64,000 nucleotides of DNA from Alteromonas mediterranea DE (lineage in GTDB: Bacteria > Pseudomonadota > Gammaproteobacteria > Enterobacterales > Alteromonadaceae), in contig NC_011138.3 in NCBI RefSeq assembly GCF_000020585.3, positions 3,165,195 to 3,229,194 on the forward strand, given 5' to 3'. Below are positions 22,745 through 31,666 of this stretch, in pieces. Numbering within the stretch: the stretch's first letter is position 1; every line of letters begins with the position of its first letter. The translations under genes were made by a program, and so were the position numbers. The notes under the pieces were generated by a model, which made no database searches, was not told the origin of the DNA, and saw only the letters and a list, made by a program, of their open reading frames with translations.

Positions 22745-24259
22745 ATGGCGCTTGAAATGAGAGAAAAAGCGCTAGCAATGAGCTATAAAGAAAATGTTGA
22801 AAATGGTGCTTTTAAAACGCGGTTGGCTAACTTGCGAAAGAAGATTGCGGAAGGTGAAGAATCAAAAGAAGCTAACCTTTTAAAAACTGGACTAACTGAA
22901 CGCATTCGAATTGAAGGGCAAGAGGTTGATTACCAATCTTTAGAGCAAAGACAAGCGCATTATGACGTACCTGGTGTGTCTGTCGCGTTTATGAGAAATG
23001 GGCAACTAGCTTGGACCATGCAAAGCGGCGTTAAAGATTTGACCACTGAATTGGCTGTTGATGAAAACACGGTGTTCCAAGCAGGCAGTATTTCTAAACC
23101 CGCATTTGCCGCAGTATTGATGAAATATCGCCAAGATAACTCGCTAGATTTAGACGCAGATGTTAATACCTTACTCACCAGCTGGCAGTTGCCTGAACAT
23201 GAATGGACTGGGCAAGATGTTGTTTCATTGCGCAGATTATTAAGCCACACGGCGGGTACCACAGTACATGGCTTTCCTGGTTACGCGGCGGGCGAACCCG
23301 TGCCTACTTTGCAGCAGGTGCTAGAAGGTGCATTTCCCGCCAACACCGATGCCGTTGTTGTTGATATTCAACCAGGTACGCAAATGCGTTATTCAGGTGG
23401 CGGCACAACGCTTGCTCAACTTACCTTGCAAGACGAAGCTAACGAGCCCCTGCCGACTATGTCGCAACGGCTTTTGTTTAAACCATTAGGCATGACGCGT
23501 TCTGGCTTCGACCAGCCCATATCGAAAAAACTATCTAACAATATGGCTACCCCGTACGACGGTGACGGTGCGCCAATTAAAGGTGGTGCGCATACTTACG
23601 CTACGCTTGCAGCTGCTGGCATGTGGAGTACCCCTTCAGACATGCTGAAAATGGCAAGCGGCGTTCGTAGCGCGTATTTAGGGCAGAAAACCGACTGGAT
23701 TTCGCAAGCCAGCGCGCAGGAGATGTTAACCAACAATACGCCAAGCATTGAGCCGCCTAATGTTGGTATCGGCTTTTTTATCAACATGAGTGACAACGGT
23801 GAAATTCTAGGCTTTGGTCACGGTGGCGCAGATGCTGGGTTTATGTCGCAGCTATACCTTGAACTAGATACCGGCAACGGCTACGCCATTATGACGAACG
23901 GCAATAACGGCAGGCAGTTGATAAGCGAGCTAGAAATACGCCTAAAAGAAGCGCTAAGCGTAGGTTACTCGGAAGCTGAGGTTAGGAAGTTAGTACCCAT
24001 AAGCCCAAAGGAACTGAGTAAATACATTGGAACCTACGTGGTAACTAACCCTGTGAGTGTTGATGTGGTGCTAGAAAAAACAGCCAATGGATTTGTGCTT
24101 AATGCCTTACCTTATGTTGAAAATGAAGAGTATTTTCATGAAGGTGAAGGGCTATTTTTTGCCAAGAATGGCAGTAGTGTTCGGTTTGAGATGGATGAAA
24201 AGAACGGGCTGGTTGAGGCACTTGTGATGGATGGGAATATTCGGGGTGTTAGGGACTAG
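22745..24259 (+). CDS. Serine hydrolase of the beta-lactamase (class C/AmpH-like) fold, 5' end damaged
   Basis: The ORF codes for 504 residues from the first ATG. About 45 residues of TPR-like helix come first. The hydrolase domain then starts at about residue 68 ('VPGVSVAFMRNGQLAWTMQSGV'). The active-site S-x-x-K is 'AGSISKPAF', the second motif is 'YSGGG' in place of the usual Y-x-N, and 'GHGGADAGFMSQ' gives the third-motif region (H-G-G). A C-terminal DUF3471-like lipocalin part ends it ('LSKYIGTYVV'). No signal peptide is present, although homologues are usually exported. The odd N-terminus, the missing export signal and the upstream TPR remnant suggest a truncated or rearranged gene that may not be functional. 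Confidence 0.7.
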   Translation: MALEMREKALAMSYKENVENGAFKTRLANLRKKIAEGEESKEANLLKTGLTERIRIEGQEVDYQSLEQRQAHYDVPGVSVAFMRNGQLAWTMQSGVKDLTTELAVDENTVFQAGSISKPAFAAVLMKYRQDNSLDLDADVNTLLTSWQLPEHEWTGQDVVSLRRLLSHTAGTTVHGFPGYAAGEPVPTLQQVLEGAFPANTDAVVVDIQPGTQMRYSGGGTTLAQLTLQDEANEPLPTMSQRLLFKPLGMTRSGFDQPISKKLSNNMATPYDGDGAPIKGGAHTYATLAAAGMWSTPSDMLKMASGVRSAYLGQKTDWISQASAQEMLTNNTPSIEPPNVGIGFFINMSDNGEILGFGHGGADAGFMSQLYLELDTGNGYAIMTNGNNGRQLISELEIRLKEALSVGYSEAEVRKLVPISPKELSKYIGTYVVTNPVSVDVVLEKTANGFVLNALPYVENEEYFHEGEGLFFAKNGSSVRFEMDEKNGLVEALVMDGNIRGVRD

Positions 24260-24262
24260 TAA

Positions 24263-24304
24263 GCGGTAAAGCTAAGTGTTCTCAGAATGTGAGTTTTTTA
24301 CCGC
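24263..24304 (+). terminator. Inverted repeat after the serine hydrolase
   Basis: GCGGTAAA (24263-24270) pairs with TTTACCGC (24297-24304), and an inner CTCA/TGAG stem lies within the loop. It follows the stop by a few bases and includes a T run in the descending arm, so it may terminate transcription. Confidence 0.5.
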
Positions 24305-24385
24305 ACTGGTATAAATAGAGTAATTCTACTTGGTCGGAATGCGGCGAATATTCCCGATCAATTTTTGAAACCCTTCATTTAATAG

Positions 24386-24478
24386 TCAAGCCCTTTCAAT
24401 GAAGTAGAGTTTAAACTCGACCGTAAGTGTAAAACTATTTAACCCGCTTCTCACTCTAATATCATCGAATTCGATGGC
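24386..24478 (-). pseudogene. Relic of a KilA-N gene
   Basis: On the minus strand this stretch translates as 'AIEFDDIRVRSGLNSFTLT' followed at once by 'VEFKLYFIERA' and a stop. The intact KilA-N protein encoded at 48140-48961 has 'VIQFDDFKKEGGLNSFTLT' and, 38 residues later, 'VEFKLYLIKEF'. The relic is therefore a short piece of a homologous gene with an in-frame internal deletion of about 114 bp and no start or C-terminus. The DNA is also similar (for example TAGAGTTTAAACTC and TCATCGAATT are shared). It lies just beyond the urease operon. Confidence 0.75.
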
Positions 24479-24514
24479 ATTAGAATAAGCGCTAAAGCCT
24501 TAAAATAACAATTC

Positions 24515-24594
24515 ATTAAAAAATTATAAATGATGAGACACTAAAACCTATAAATAAGGATTGTTAACTGTTCAGTATCACGAGCAATAGTTGG
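24515..24594 (+). repeat. Relic copy of the Fic-gene promoter and iterons
   Basis: Positions 24540-24594 align without gaps to 41639-41693, the last iteron and leader of the Fic gene, with 46 of 55 bases identical. The first 15 bases, ACTAAAACCTATAAA, are exact. The preceding 25 bases (24515-24539) are a decayed copy of iteron 3. Similarity stops a few bases before where the Fic ATG would be. No Fic coding sequence follows. Confidence 0.8.
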
Positions 24595-24641
24595 CATGCA
24601 GGTTTGTGTCAGAACGAGTAAGTTATCATTATGATTATTCA

Positions 24642-24680
24642 AACAACCTACGACTATTTCAATATTATTCGTAGGTTGTT
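24642..24680 (-). terminator. Inverted repeat closing the urea locus
   Basis: AACAACCTACGA (24642-24653) and TCGTAGGTTGTT (24669-24680) form a perfect 12-bp stem with a 15-nt loop. It lies 25 bp beyond the stop of the last minus-strand gene. Only a short T stretch follows on the minus strand, so termination is likely but not certain. Confidence 0.6.
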
Positions 24681-24704
24681 AACTCTCTAAAATTCAAGCT
24701 TTAC

Positions 24705-24890
24705 CTACTTATTCATTCGCTTTGCTCTTACCCATCGAAAAATTGTAAACGCTACAGCTGCGCATAACGCCCAAAATAGTATGTGGTAAAAATTATGATG
24801 GGCGCCTTCCCCTAAAAACGTATCAGTATGCGCATTCGCAGTATTCGCAAAAAAGAAAAAAGCGCTAAGTAATATGCAATGTAATCTCAT
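24705..24890 (-). CDS. Small exported/membrane protein at the end of the urease operon
   Basis: The protein of 61 residues has a signal peptide ending at 'NANA-HTD', a short His-bearing periplasmic stretch ('HTDTFLGEGAHHNFYH'), one membrane helix ('ILFWALCAAVAFTIF') and a basic cytoplasmic tail (RWVRAKRMNK). It follows ureG by 30 bp on the same strand and is followed by a hairpin terminator. The histidines at the membrane face could bind a metal such as nickel. That role is inference; no family is recognised and no NiCoT or HupE/UreJ transporter is present in the cluster. Confidence 0.6.
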   Translation of the reverse strand: MRLHCILLSAFFFFANTANAHTDTFLGEGAHHNFYHILFWALCAAVAFTIFRWVRAKRMNK

Positions 24891-24920
24891 GATTTAATTC
24901 CTCAATATTAATGTTAAGTC

Positions 24921-25532
24921 TTACAAGCTCAGCATGCCTTCCTTTTCGATAAACGAAATTATGTCTGCAAGGCCCTGCTGAGTTTTCATGTTGCTAAATA
25001 TAAACGGTTTGTCTCCACGCATTTTTTTGGTGTCTGCATCCATTACCTCTAGCGATGCACCGACTAGGTTGGCTACGTCTATCTTATTAATGATTAATAA
25101 ATCCGATTTTGTAATACCCGGCCCACCTTTTCGTGGAATTTTATCGCCTGCAGAAACATCAATAACATAAATGGTTAGGTCAGAAAGTTCAGGGCTGAAA
25201 GTAGCACTAAGGTTATCTCCACCGCTTTCTACTAATACAAAATCGAGATCATTATGACGTGCCTGTAACTCATCTATAGCCGCTAGATTCATTGAGGCAT
25301 CTTCGCGAATAGCCGTGTGTGGACAGCCACCCGTCTCAACCCCTATTATTCGATCCGCGGCCAATGCGTCATTTTTCGTTAAAAATTCGGCATCTTCTCT
25401 GGTGTAAATATCATTCGTAACAACCGCCATGTTGTACTTGTCTCGTAACGAAAGACAAAGCTGACGAAGAAGGGCTGTTTTACCTGAACCAACTGGTCCT
25501 CCCACACCTATACGCAAAACTTGTTTTTTCAT
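24921..25532 (-). CDS. ureG: Urease accessory GTPase UreG
   Basis: The protein has 203 residues, the normal length. The P-loop is at residues 12-19 ('GPVGSGKT'). The metal-binding Cys-Pro-His motif is in '[15 protein letters not shown]', with '[16 protein letters not shown]' and '[28 protein letters not shown]' (NKID, the guanine-specificity box). UreG hydrolyses GTP to drive nickel delivery into apo-urease, together with UreD and UreF. It is the last accessory gene of the urtABCDE-ureDABCEFG series and lies about 50 bp after ureF. Confidence 0.97.
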   Translation of the reverse strand: MKKQVLRIGVGGPVGSGKTALLRQLCLSLRDKYNMAVVTNDIYTREDAEFLTKNDALAADRIIGVETGGCPHTAIREDASMNLAAIDELQARHNDLDFVLVESGGDNLSATFSPELSDLTIYVIDVSAGDKIPRKGGPGITKSDLLIINKIDVANLVGASLEVMDADTKKMRGDKPFIFSNMKTQQGLADIISFIEKEGMLSL

Positions 25533-25583
25533 AATTTGTGTATCTCTTCTGGTTTATCTTTTTAATTTAATTTCGTTTCGGGC

Positions 25584-26282
25584 TTACGACCTGAACAACC
25601 GTGAATATTGACTTTCATGCCACGCGCTTGCCATCGCTAAGTGGGGTAGGCTATTACCTATATCGTTGTCACTCACATGATTTGCTCGAGTAATTAGCGC
25701 TTCGCAATTATTGCTTAACCTAAACAAAAGGTTCTGCGCTTGAGTCTGCCCCAGCGGCACTAGCTTAGTCGCAGCGGCGACTTGGTTATCTATATAAGTC
25801 CAGCAGTAGCCACTTTGGGCAGATAAAAGGTCTAAATTGAAAGTGAAAGCGCACAACGAATATGCGCTTACGAAACTACAATCTAATCCGTCAAGAAGGT
25901 CAGAATAGGGAGTGATATTGAAATCATCTAGTTGATTCATTAGGCGTATTAACGCCTTCCCCATAGCTAAATCAGACAGCAATAACTCATGACTCTCTCT
26001 ACACGCGACAATATGCTCATTCCAATAGATAAATGCCTTCGTATCACCGGCGTTAAGCGCCTGATACAGACGATTGATTATAGGAAGATCGGTCTGAGCG
26101 ATAGACTCTGCCAAATTCACTTCTATCCAGCTTTCAGTACTCGCGCTGTCGGTAAGCCAACCATTTTCAGTGGCGAACTCTAAGCCTTGTGAAAATGAAA
26201 AACCGCCCACCGGTAGATTAGCGCTGCATAACTGTAATAGTCGCTGAAGTTGTAATGGACTAGTTTGAGGAGCCAGCTTCAT
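25584..26282 (-). CDS. ureF: Urease accessory protein UreF
   Basis: The protein has 232 residues and is helical. It shows the UreF start '[32 protein letters not shown]' (P-V-G-G-F-S-x-S-x-G-L-E). The later motifs are '[22 protein letters not shown]' and '[15 protein letters not shown]', which match the conserved P-L-G-Q-T-x-x-Q. UreF bridges UreD-urease and UreG in the nickel-insertion complex. Its start abuts the ureE stop (one base between them), so the two are coupled. Confidence 0.96.
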   Translation of the reverse strand: MKLAPQTSPLQLQRLLQLCSANLPVGGFSFSQGLEFATENGWLTDSASTESWIEVNLAESIAQTDLPIINRLYQALNAGDTKAFIYWNEHIVACRESHELLLSDLAMGKALIRLMNQLDDFNITPYSDLLDGLDCSFVSAYSLCAFTFNLDLLSAQSGYCWTYIDNQVAAATKLVPLGQTQAQNLLFRLSNNCEALITRANHVSDNDIGNSLPHLAMASAWHESQYSRLFRS

Positions 26283-26747
26283 TTAATCCTCATGAGAGTG
26301 GCTATGACCATGATTGTGGCCTGATTTTCCATAAGCTCCACTCTCAGGCTCAAACACAGCAGGTGTTTTATTGATACTTAACCCGTAGTTTTCAGCAAGC
26401 TCTTCTAAAACATGATCGGGCTTAAAGCGTACCCACCGCTCACCAATTTGTAATGATGTATGGCGATTGCCCAAGTGATAACAAATTTTCGAGAAGCTCA
26501 GCCAATCATCTGCAATGGCGGTAGCCACATCTTCGGCTTTGCCTTTTACAACAATAAATTTACCGCATTCAGTTTTCAGTATTTCTCCAACAAGAAGTGG
26601 GTGTCCTCGTTCTAAAAATACGCCAATATCTATGCCCGTGTCTGTGGTACTTTTAATCCGCGCTTTCTTTCGGGTGTCATGGTCAAGGGTAATAGAATCA
26701 TCAATATTCCCATGAATATGCGATAGACGTGTGTAAGCTAGTAACAT
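26283..26747 (-). CDS. ureE: Urease nickel metallochaperone UreE
   Basis: The protein has 154 residues, with the N-terminal UreE domain ('SITLDHDTRKKARIK', 'GVFLERGHPLLVGEIL') and the metal-binding domain ('ICYHLGNRHTSLQIGERWVRF', where His of G-N-R-H is the interface nickel ligand). A histidine-rich C-terminal tail, 'SGHNHGHSHSHED', stores or collects nickel. It hands nickel to UreG. It sits between ureC and ureF. Confidence 0.96.
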   Translation of the reverse strand: MLLAYTRLSHIHGNIDDSITLDHDTRKKARIKSTTDTGIDIGVFLERGHPLLVGEILKTECGKFIVVKGKAEDVATAIADDWLSFSKICYHLGNRHTSLQIGERWVRFKPDHVLEELAENYGLSINKTPAVFEPESGAYGKSGHNHGHSHSHED

Positions 26748-26759
26748 TTATTTATTCCT

Positions 26760-28463
26760 TTAAAACAGACAGTACAGCTGTGCCAGTGGCAGTGTCGTTA
26801 CTGGTTCACATGTGAGTAACTCCCCGTTCGCACGCACCTCATAGGTTTGAGCATCCACTTCAATAGTAGGTTGCCAACTATTATGGATCATGTCGTCTTT
26901 GCCTATGTTACGTGTATTTTTGCAAGCGCTTACCATACGTGTCAAACCAATTTTATCTGGTACCCCAGCATCTAAAGAAGCTTGAGACATAAATGTCATT
27001 GAAGTATTGGCAGGCGCCTGCCCATGTGCACCAAACATAGGTCTGTAGTAGACGGGTTGAGGCGTGGGTATTGACGCATTCGCATCGCCCATGGGGGCTG
27101 CCGCAATAAACCCTGACTTAATTATCATCGCGGGCTTGATACCGAAAAATGCAGGTTTCCAAAGCACTAAATCTGCGAGCTTCCCTATTTCGATAGAACC
27201 AACTTCATGGCTAATGCCGTGGCTAATTGCCGGATTAATTGTATATTTCGCAACATAACGCTTTAAACGAAAGTTATCATTTCGTTCAGTATCCGGCGCT
27301 AGGGGGCCACGTTGCTGCTTCATTTTATGTGCAGTTTGCCAAGTACGAGTAATCATTTCACCAACACGCCCCATCGCTTGGGAATCTGAGGCAATCATAC
27401 TGATAGCACCCAAGTCATGCATGATATCTTCAGCCGCAATGCTTTCTTTTCGGATACGAGAGTCTGCAAACGCGATATCTTCTGGTATAGCCGGGTCTAA
27501 GTGATGGCAAACCATTAACATATCAAGATGTTCATCTATGGTATTGATTGTGTAAGGGCGCGTAGGATTAGTGGAAGAAGGTAATACGTTTGACTCGCCA
27601 CAGGCGCGGATAATATCGGGAGAATGACCGCCACCTGCCCCCTCCGTGTGATAAGTATGTATGGTGCGCCCTTTAAACGCACCTAACGTATCTTCAACAA
27701 AACCAGACTCATTGAGTGTATCGGTATGAATTGCTATTTGAACGTCATACCGCTCCGCTACTGATAAACAATTATCGATAGAAGCTGGGGTAGTCCCCCA
27801 ATCTTCATGCAGTTTTAAGCCACATACGCCTGCTTCAATTTGCTCTTCTAACGCAATAGGTAAACTCGTATTCCCCTTTCCTAAGAAGCCAAAATTCATA
27901 GGAAAATCATTAGTAGCTTGAAGCATTTTATGAGTATTCCAAGGTCCTGGGGTACAAGTGGTAGCGTTACTACCTGTAGCAGGCCCCGTTCCACCACCAA
28001 TCATCGTAGTCACACCCGACATTAGCGCTTCGTCTATTTGTTGTGGGCATATAAAATGAATGTGCGCATCTATACCACCGGCCGTAACTATCTGACCTTC
28101 ACCTGCAATTATTTCTGTGCCGGGTCCGATTTCAATATCAATATTGTCTTGAACATCTGGGTTACCAGCTTTACCAATAATAGCAATACGGCCATCTTTG
28201 ATACCAATATCAGCTTTAATAATTCCCCAATGGTCCAGAATAACTACGTTCGTGATTACAAGGTCTGGCGTATCAAAACAGCTTGCTTGGCTTTGCCCCA
28301 TACCGTCCCGAATTACTTTTCCACCACCAAATTTCACTTCTTCACCATACTCGGTAAAGTCTTTTTCCACTTCAAGCCATAAGTCCGTATCCCCTAAGCG
28401 AACGCGATCGCCAATTGTGGGCCCAAACATATGTGCATATGAATGTTTATCGATAGTTGCCAT
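26760..28463 (-). CDS. ureC: Urease alpha subunit
   Basis: The protein of 567 residues is full length. All active-site residues are in the standard places: His134 and His136 ('[14 protein letters not shown]'), carbamylated Lys217 ('[12 protein letters not shown]'), His246 ('AIHTDTLN'), His272 ('[10 protein letters not shown]') and Asp360 ('[11 protein letters not shown]'). The flap Cys319 and His320 are in '[10 protein letters not shown]'. It hydrolyses urea to ammonia and carbamate with a di-nickel centre. Its ATG overlaps or abuts the ureB stop at 28463, so alpha and beta subunits are coupled. Confidence 0.98.
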   Translation of the reverse strand: MATIDKHSYAHMFGPTIGDRVRLGDTDLWLEVEKDFTEYGEEVKFGGGKVIRDGMGQSQASCFDTPDLVITNVVILDHWGIIKADIGIKDGRIAIIGKAGNPDVQDNIDIEIGPGTEIIAGEGQIVTAGGIDAHIHFICPQQIDEALMSGVTTMIGGGTGPATGSNATTCTPGPWNTHKMLQATNDFPMNFGFLGKGNTSLPIALEEQIEAGVCGLKLHEDWGTTPASIDNCLSVAERYDVQIAIHTDTLNESGFVEDTLGAFKGRTIHTYHTEGAGGGHSPDIIRACGESNVLPSSTNPTRPYTINTIDEHLDMLMVCHHLDPAIPEDIAFADSRIRKESIAAEDIMHDLGAISMIASDSQAMGRVGEMITRTWQTAHKMKQQRGPLAPDTERNDNFRLKRYVAKYTINPAISHGISHEVGSIEIGKLADLVLWKPAFFGIKPAMIIKSGFIAAAPMGDANASIPTPQPVYYRPMFGAHGQAPANTSMTFMSQASLDAGVPDKIGLTRMVSACKNTRNIGKDDMIHNSWQPTIEVDAQTYEVRANGELLTCEPVTTLPLAQLYCLF

Positions 28464-28771
28464 TAGCTCAATACCCCTTGTACTTTACCTTGAAATCCAA
28501 TGACCGTACGGCTGCCTTGATAAGGGATCAAAGTTACCTCGCGCTCTTGCCCCGGCTCAAATCGGATAGCAGTACTTGAGGTAATGTCTAAACGGTAGCC
28601 TTTGGTGGCTTCCCGATCGAACTTAAGCGCATTGTTCACTTCATAAAAATGATAATGAGAACCTACTTGTATTGGACGATCGCCCGCGTTAGCCACTTTA
28701 ATCTTAATACGAGGTCTACCCACATTCAGCTCGCGATCGCCTGAGTCTGTTTTTATTTCTCCGGGAATCAT
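28463..28771 (-). CDS. ureB: Urease beta subunit
   Basis: The protein has 102 residues. The family pattern starts '[20 protein letters not shown]' and continues '[21 protein letters not shown]' and '[40 protein letters not shown]' (part of it shown). It is a separate subunit, as usual in Gammaproteobacteria. It lies between ureA and ureC with a one-base overlap to ureC. Confidence 0.97.
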   Translation of the reverse strand: MIPGEIKTDSGDRELNVGRPRIKIKVANAGDRPIQVGSHYHFYEVNNALKFDREATKGYRLDITSSTAIRFEPGQEREVTLIPYQGSRTVIGFQGKVQGVLS

Positions 28772-28802
28772 TTACCTATGCTCCTGTTAAATATTTAGAC
28801 TT

Positions 28803-29105
28803 TTAAATAATAGGGTTGTGAATAGTGACGAGCTTTGTGCCATCTGGAAATGTGGCCTCTACCTGAACTTCTGGAATAAGCTCACTTACTCCTTCCATTA
28901 CTTGCTCTTTGGTGAGTAGAGTGCGGCCATAGTCCATCATTTCTGCAACGGTTTTACCGTCTCGCGCGCCCTCAATTATTTCCATCGATATATAGGCCAT
29001 TGCTTCAGGGTAATTAAGTTTAACGCCCCGCTTTAGTCGCCTTTCAGCTAACAAAGCCGCAGTAAAGATTAATAACTTATCTCGCTCTCTGGGTAATAAA
29101 TCCAT
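28803..29105 (-). CDS. ureA: Urease gamma subunit
   Basis: The protein has 100 residues and the UreA pattern '[24 protein letters not shown]', '[44 protein letters not shown]' (in part) and '[17 protein letters not shown]'. It forms the (alpha beta gamma)3 urease with UreB and UreC. It lies 25 bp after ureD. Confidence 0.97.
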
Positions 29106-29130
29106 TCTAAGCTACCTTTTCATTCTATTT

Positions 29131-30093
29131 TTAAGTAAGCCAAATACGAGGAACATTAGCTTCTTTTTGGATGTAAATTGGCCTGATTGTTTTCCAAATA
29201 CTGGTGAATATGGCTTTGCACTCTTCAGCATGGTCGCCTAGGTATCGCACTACTAATAGGTCTCTTATGTAAGTCACGCTCACTTTCTGGCTAGGTTTGT
29301 CGATGCCATCTGTATGTGCAATTTGTTCTCTTAAGCGATCTACCAACTGACTTTTCTCATTTACATTTATGCGTACTTTCGGCGCATGGGCCAACATAGT
29401 GGCAAAAACGGAGTGGTTATTGAGCCCCGCTACGTGTGCACAAACATTGTTATTTGGTGTCAGATTAATTCGGTCATGAAAATTAAGTTTACCGTCGATA
29501 AACACTCGATTTAGCTGAGTAAACCGGCCTTTCTTAAATGGCTGACCAGCAGCGGGTAACCCTAAGCAACTTATATCCCAGCCAATATAATGTGCTTGTG
29601 AACTCAACTTTAAGTCCAACTGGTTAATTGCGTCTGCGCCTTCATAAACGATAGTTTCGAGTGGAAAGTTTTCACAAATACCCTTGCCCAACACCTTAAT
29701 GTTGCTTATTTGTGTTTGCTTACTGTCGCCGATTGCTAAATTGGTTCTTGCTCGGTAAAAACGATTGGCGCCTGGCGTTGTAATAAGCGCATGCGCTGAA
29801 TCTTGAATACAAACTTCAATGTTGAGTTCATCACCCGAAACAATGCCTGCAGGAGGGTGAAGCAAGTAAACATGCGCACAATCTTTACCTTCAGGATAAA
29901 ATGCCTTTTGCACATTTAAAGGCCCGCGACGGCTAGTTTTAACTAGCTGAGACACATTGCTTTTTATGGCAAATTCTAAGAATAAGCTAGCCAACCACTT
30001 ATTTTTGAGACCTTTGAATGCACTGGCCTTATTTACAGAACTTGATGCACCCGATAATTTTTCATACGCAAACTCTTGTTTCATATCATCCAT
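29131..30093 (-). CDS. ureD: Urease accessory protein UreD
   Basis: The protein has 320 residues. The UreD/UreH hallmarks are 'LFLEFAIKSNVSQLVKTSRRGPLNVQKAFYPEG', 'VYLLHPPAGIVSGDELNIEV', 'ALITTPGANRFYRA', 'LETIVYEGADA' and 'GWDISCLGLPAAGQPF'. The family binds apo-urease first and offers a nickel tunnel for UreF/UreG delivery. A second Met, three residues in (MKQEFAYEK), is an alternative start. It follows urtE by only 13 bp, so transporter and enzyme genes form one transcription unit. Confidence 0.95.
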   Translation of the reverse strand: MDDMKQEFAYEKLSGASSSVNKASAFKGLKNKWLASLFLEFAIKSNVSQLVKTSRRGPLNVQKAFYPEGKDCAHVYLLHPPAGIVSGDELNIEVCIQDSAHALITTPGANRFYRARTNLAIGDSKQTQISNIKVLGKGICENFPLETIVYEGADAINQLDLKLSSQAHYIGWDISCLGLPAAGQPFKKGRFTQLNRVFIDGKLNFHDRINLTPNNNVCAHVAGLNNHSVFATMLAHAPKVRINVNEKSQLVDRLREQIAHTDGIDKPSQKVSVTYIRDLLVVRYLGDHAEECKAIFTSIWKTIRPIYIQKEANVPRIWLT

Positions 30094-30106
30094 TTCAATA
30101 CATAAG

Positions 30107-30802
30107 CTATACGGCTAAATACTTACTAACAAGTTCGTCGTTTAAATCCGGCATATCACCTGTAGCAATTACCTGACCTTTTTCCATCAATGCAAAAGTT
30201 TCACCCACCGCTCTTGCGAAGGGAAGCTTTTGCTCTACTAACACAATGGTTAGCCCTTGCTCTTTATTTAGCTTTAACAACACATCCCTAATGAGCTGGA
30301 CAATATTTGGTTGGATACCTTCGTTAGGTTCATCCAATATCAAAATATCAGGGTTTAACACCAACGCTCGAGCTATCGCTAACTGTTGTTGTTGTCCGCC
30401 CGACAAGTCCCCCCCTCGTCTGTGCAACATTTCCTTTAACACAGGGAAGAGTTCAAATATATGCTCAGGTATGGTCTTACTAGTTTGCCTTTTGCAGTTT
30501 AAACTTATCTTCAAATTTTCTTCAACGGTTAGCTGAGGAAAAATATGACGCCCCTGGGGTACATAGCCTACACCTATCTCTGGTCGCGACTCTACCGAGG
30601 CTTTAGACATATCTTTATTGTTAATCGTGAGCTTGCCACCGCTTATTGGCAACAGCCCCATAATGACGTTTAGCAACGTAGTTTTGCCAACACCATTTCG
30701 GCCCATAATTACAGTTCGAGAACCCTTTTCTATTTTCAGGTTCGCATCCCAAAGAATTTGAGTACCGCTATATTGTTGATCAATATTCTGTAGTTCTATC
30801 AT
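30107..30802 (-). CDS. urtE: Urea ABC transporter ATP-binding protein UrtE
   Basis: The protein has 231 residues and resembles LivF. Walker A is 'GRNGVGKTTLL', the Q-loop region is 'IGYVPQGRHIFPQLTVEENL' with Val in place of the first Ile, the signature is 'LSGGQQQQLAIARAL', Walker B is 'ILILDEPNEGIQP' and the switch His region is 'VEQKLPFA' with Gln. It energises urea uptake as the second ATPase with UrtD. It lies 33 bp after urtD. Confidence 0.95.
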   Translation of the reverse strand: MIELQNIDQQYSGTQILWDANLKIEKGSRTVIMGRNGVGKTTLLNVIMGLLPISGGKLTINNKDMSKASVESRPEIGVGYVPQGRHIFPQLTVEENLKISLNCKRQTSKTIPEHIFELFPVLKEMLHRRGGDLSGGQQQQLAIARALVLNPDILILDEPNEGIQPNIVQLIRDVLLKLNKEQGLTIVLVEQKLPFARAVGETFALMEKGQVIATGDMPDLNDELVSKYLAV

Positions 30803-30835
30803 AATGTTAATGCCTTCGCATAGGTTTGATAATGC

Positions 30836-31666
30836 TTAATGATCAGTTTCTTCGCCTAAATATACTCGAATAACTTCTGGGTTCGACTGGATATCATTCA
30901 TGGTACCTTCCGCAAGTACAGAGCCTTGATGCAGCACAGTAACTTGGCGAGCAATTGAGCGAACAAACGCCATATCATGCTCGACTACCACCACTGAGCG
31001 TTCGCCCGCTAATGATGTTAGAAGTTCAGCGGTGCGTTCCGTTTCTTGCCCCGTCATGCCTGCTACTGGCTCATCAACTAATAGCAATTTGGGATCGGCA
31101 GCCAATAACATACCTATTTCAAGCCATTGCTTTTGCCCATGGGACAATCGGCCTGCGGGATAATAGGCTTCATTTACTAACCCTATAGTTCGCAGGATGT
31201 TATCAATGCTGTCTTTTTGCTCTGGGGAAAGTTTATGAAACAAAGATGCCCAAATACCTTTGTCACCAGCCAAACTCAACTCTATATTCTCAAATACACT
31301 TAAGGCTTCAAACACGGTAGGCTTTTGAAATTTACGCCCAATACCTGCCAACGCGATTTCAGACTCATCCATACCAAGTAAGTCTATATTCTGTCCGAAA
31401 TTAACTTTGCCCGAATCAGGCCGCGTCTTCCCTGTAATAACATCCATTAACGTGGTTTTGCCCGCACCGTTCGCCCCTATCAGGCATCGTAATTCACCTT
31501 TGTTGATATAGAGGTTCAAGTTGTTAAGCGCCTTAAAACCATCAAAACTTAGGTTTACATCTTCAACGTATAGAATTACACCATGGCGCGTATCTGGGTG
31601 CTTGCCAACTAGCTGCGGAGCTTTATTAGCAAATTGAGGACTCTTAGTAGTTTGAGTAGTCATCAT
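30836..31666 (-). CDS. urtD: Urea ABC transporter ATP-binding protein UrtD
   Basis: The protein has 276 residues and resembles LivG. An extra N-terminal segment of about 25 residues precedes the ABC domain. Walker A is 'GANGAGKTTLMDVITGKTRPD', the family insert is 'IGRKFQKPTVFEALSVFENIEL', the signature is 'LSHGQKQWLEIGMLL' (SHGQ in place of SGGQ, as usual in UrtD) and Walker B is 'LLLVDEPVAGMTG'. Its ATG overlaps the urtC stop by four bases (ATGA). Confidence 0.95.
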   Translation of the reverse strand: MMTTQTTKSPQFANKAPQLVGKHPDTRHGVILYVEDVNLSFDGFKALNNLNLYINKGELRCLIGANGAGKTTLMDVITGKTRPDSGKVNFGQNIDLLGMDESEIALAGIGRKFQKPTVFEALSVFENIELSLAGDKGIWASLFHKLSPEQKDSIDNILRTIGLVNEAYYPAGRLSHGQKQWLEIGMLLAADPKLLLVDEPVAGMTGQETERTAELLTSLAGERSVVVVEHDMAFVRSIARQVTVLHQGSVLAEGTMNDIQSNPEVIRVYLGEETDH

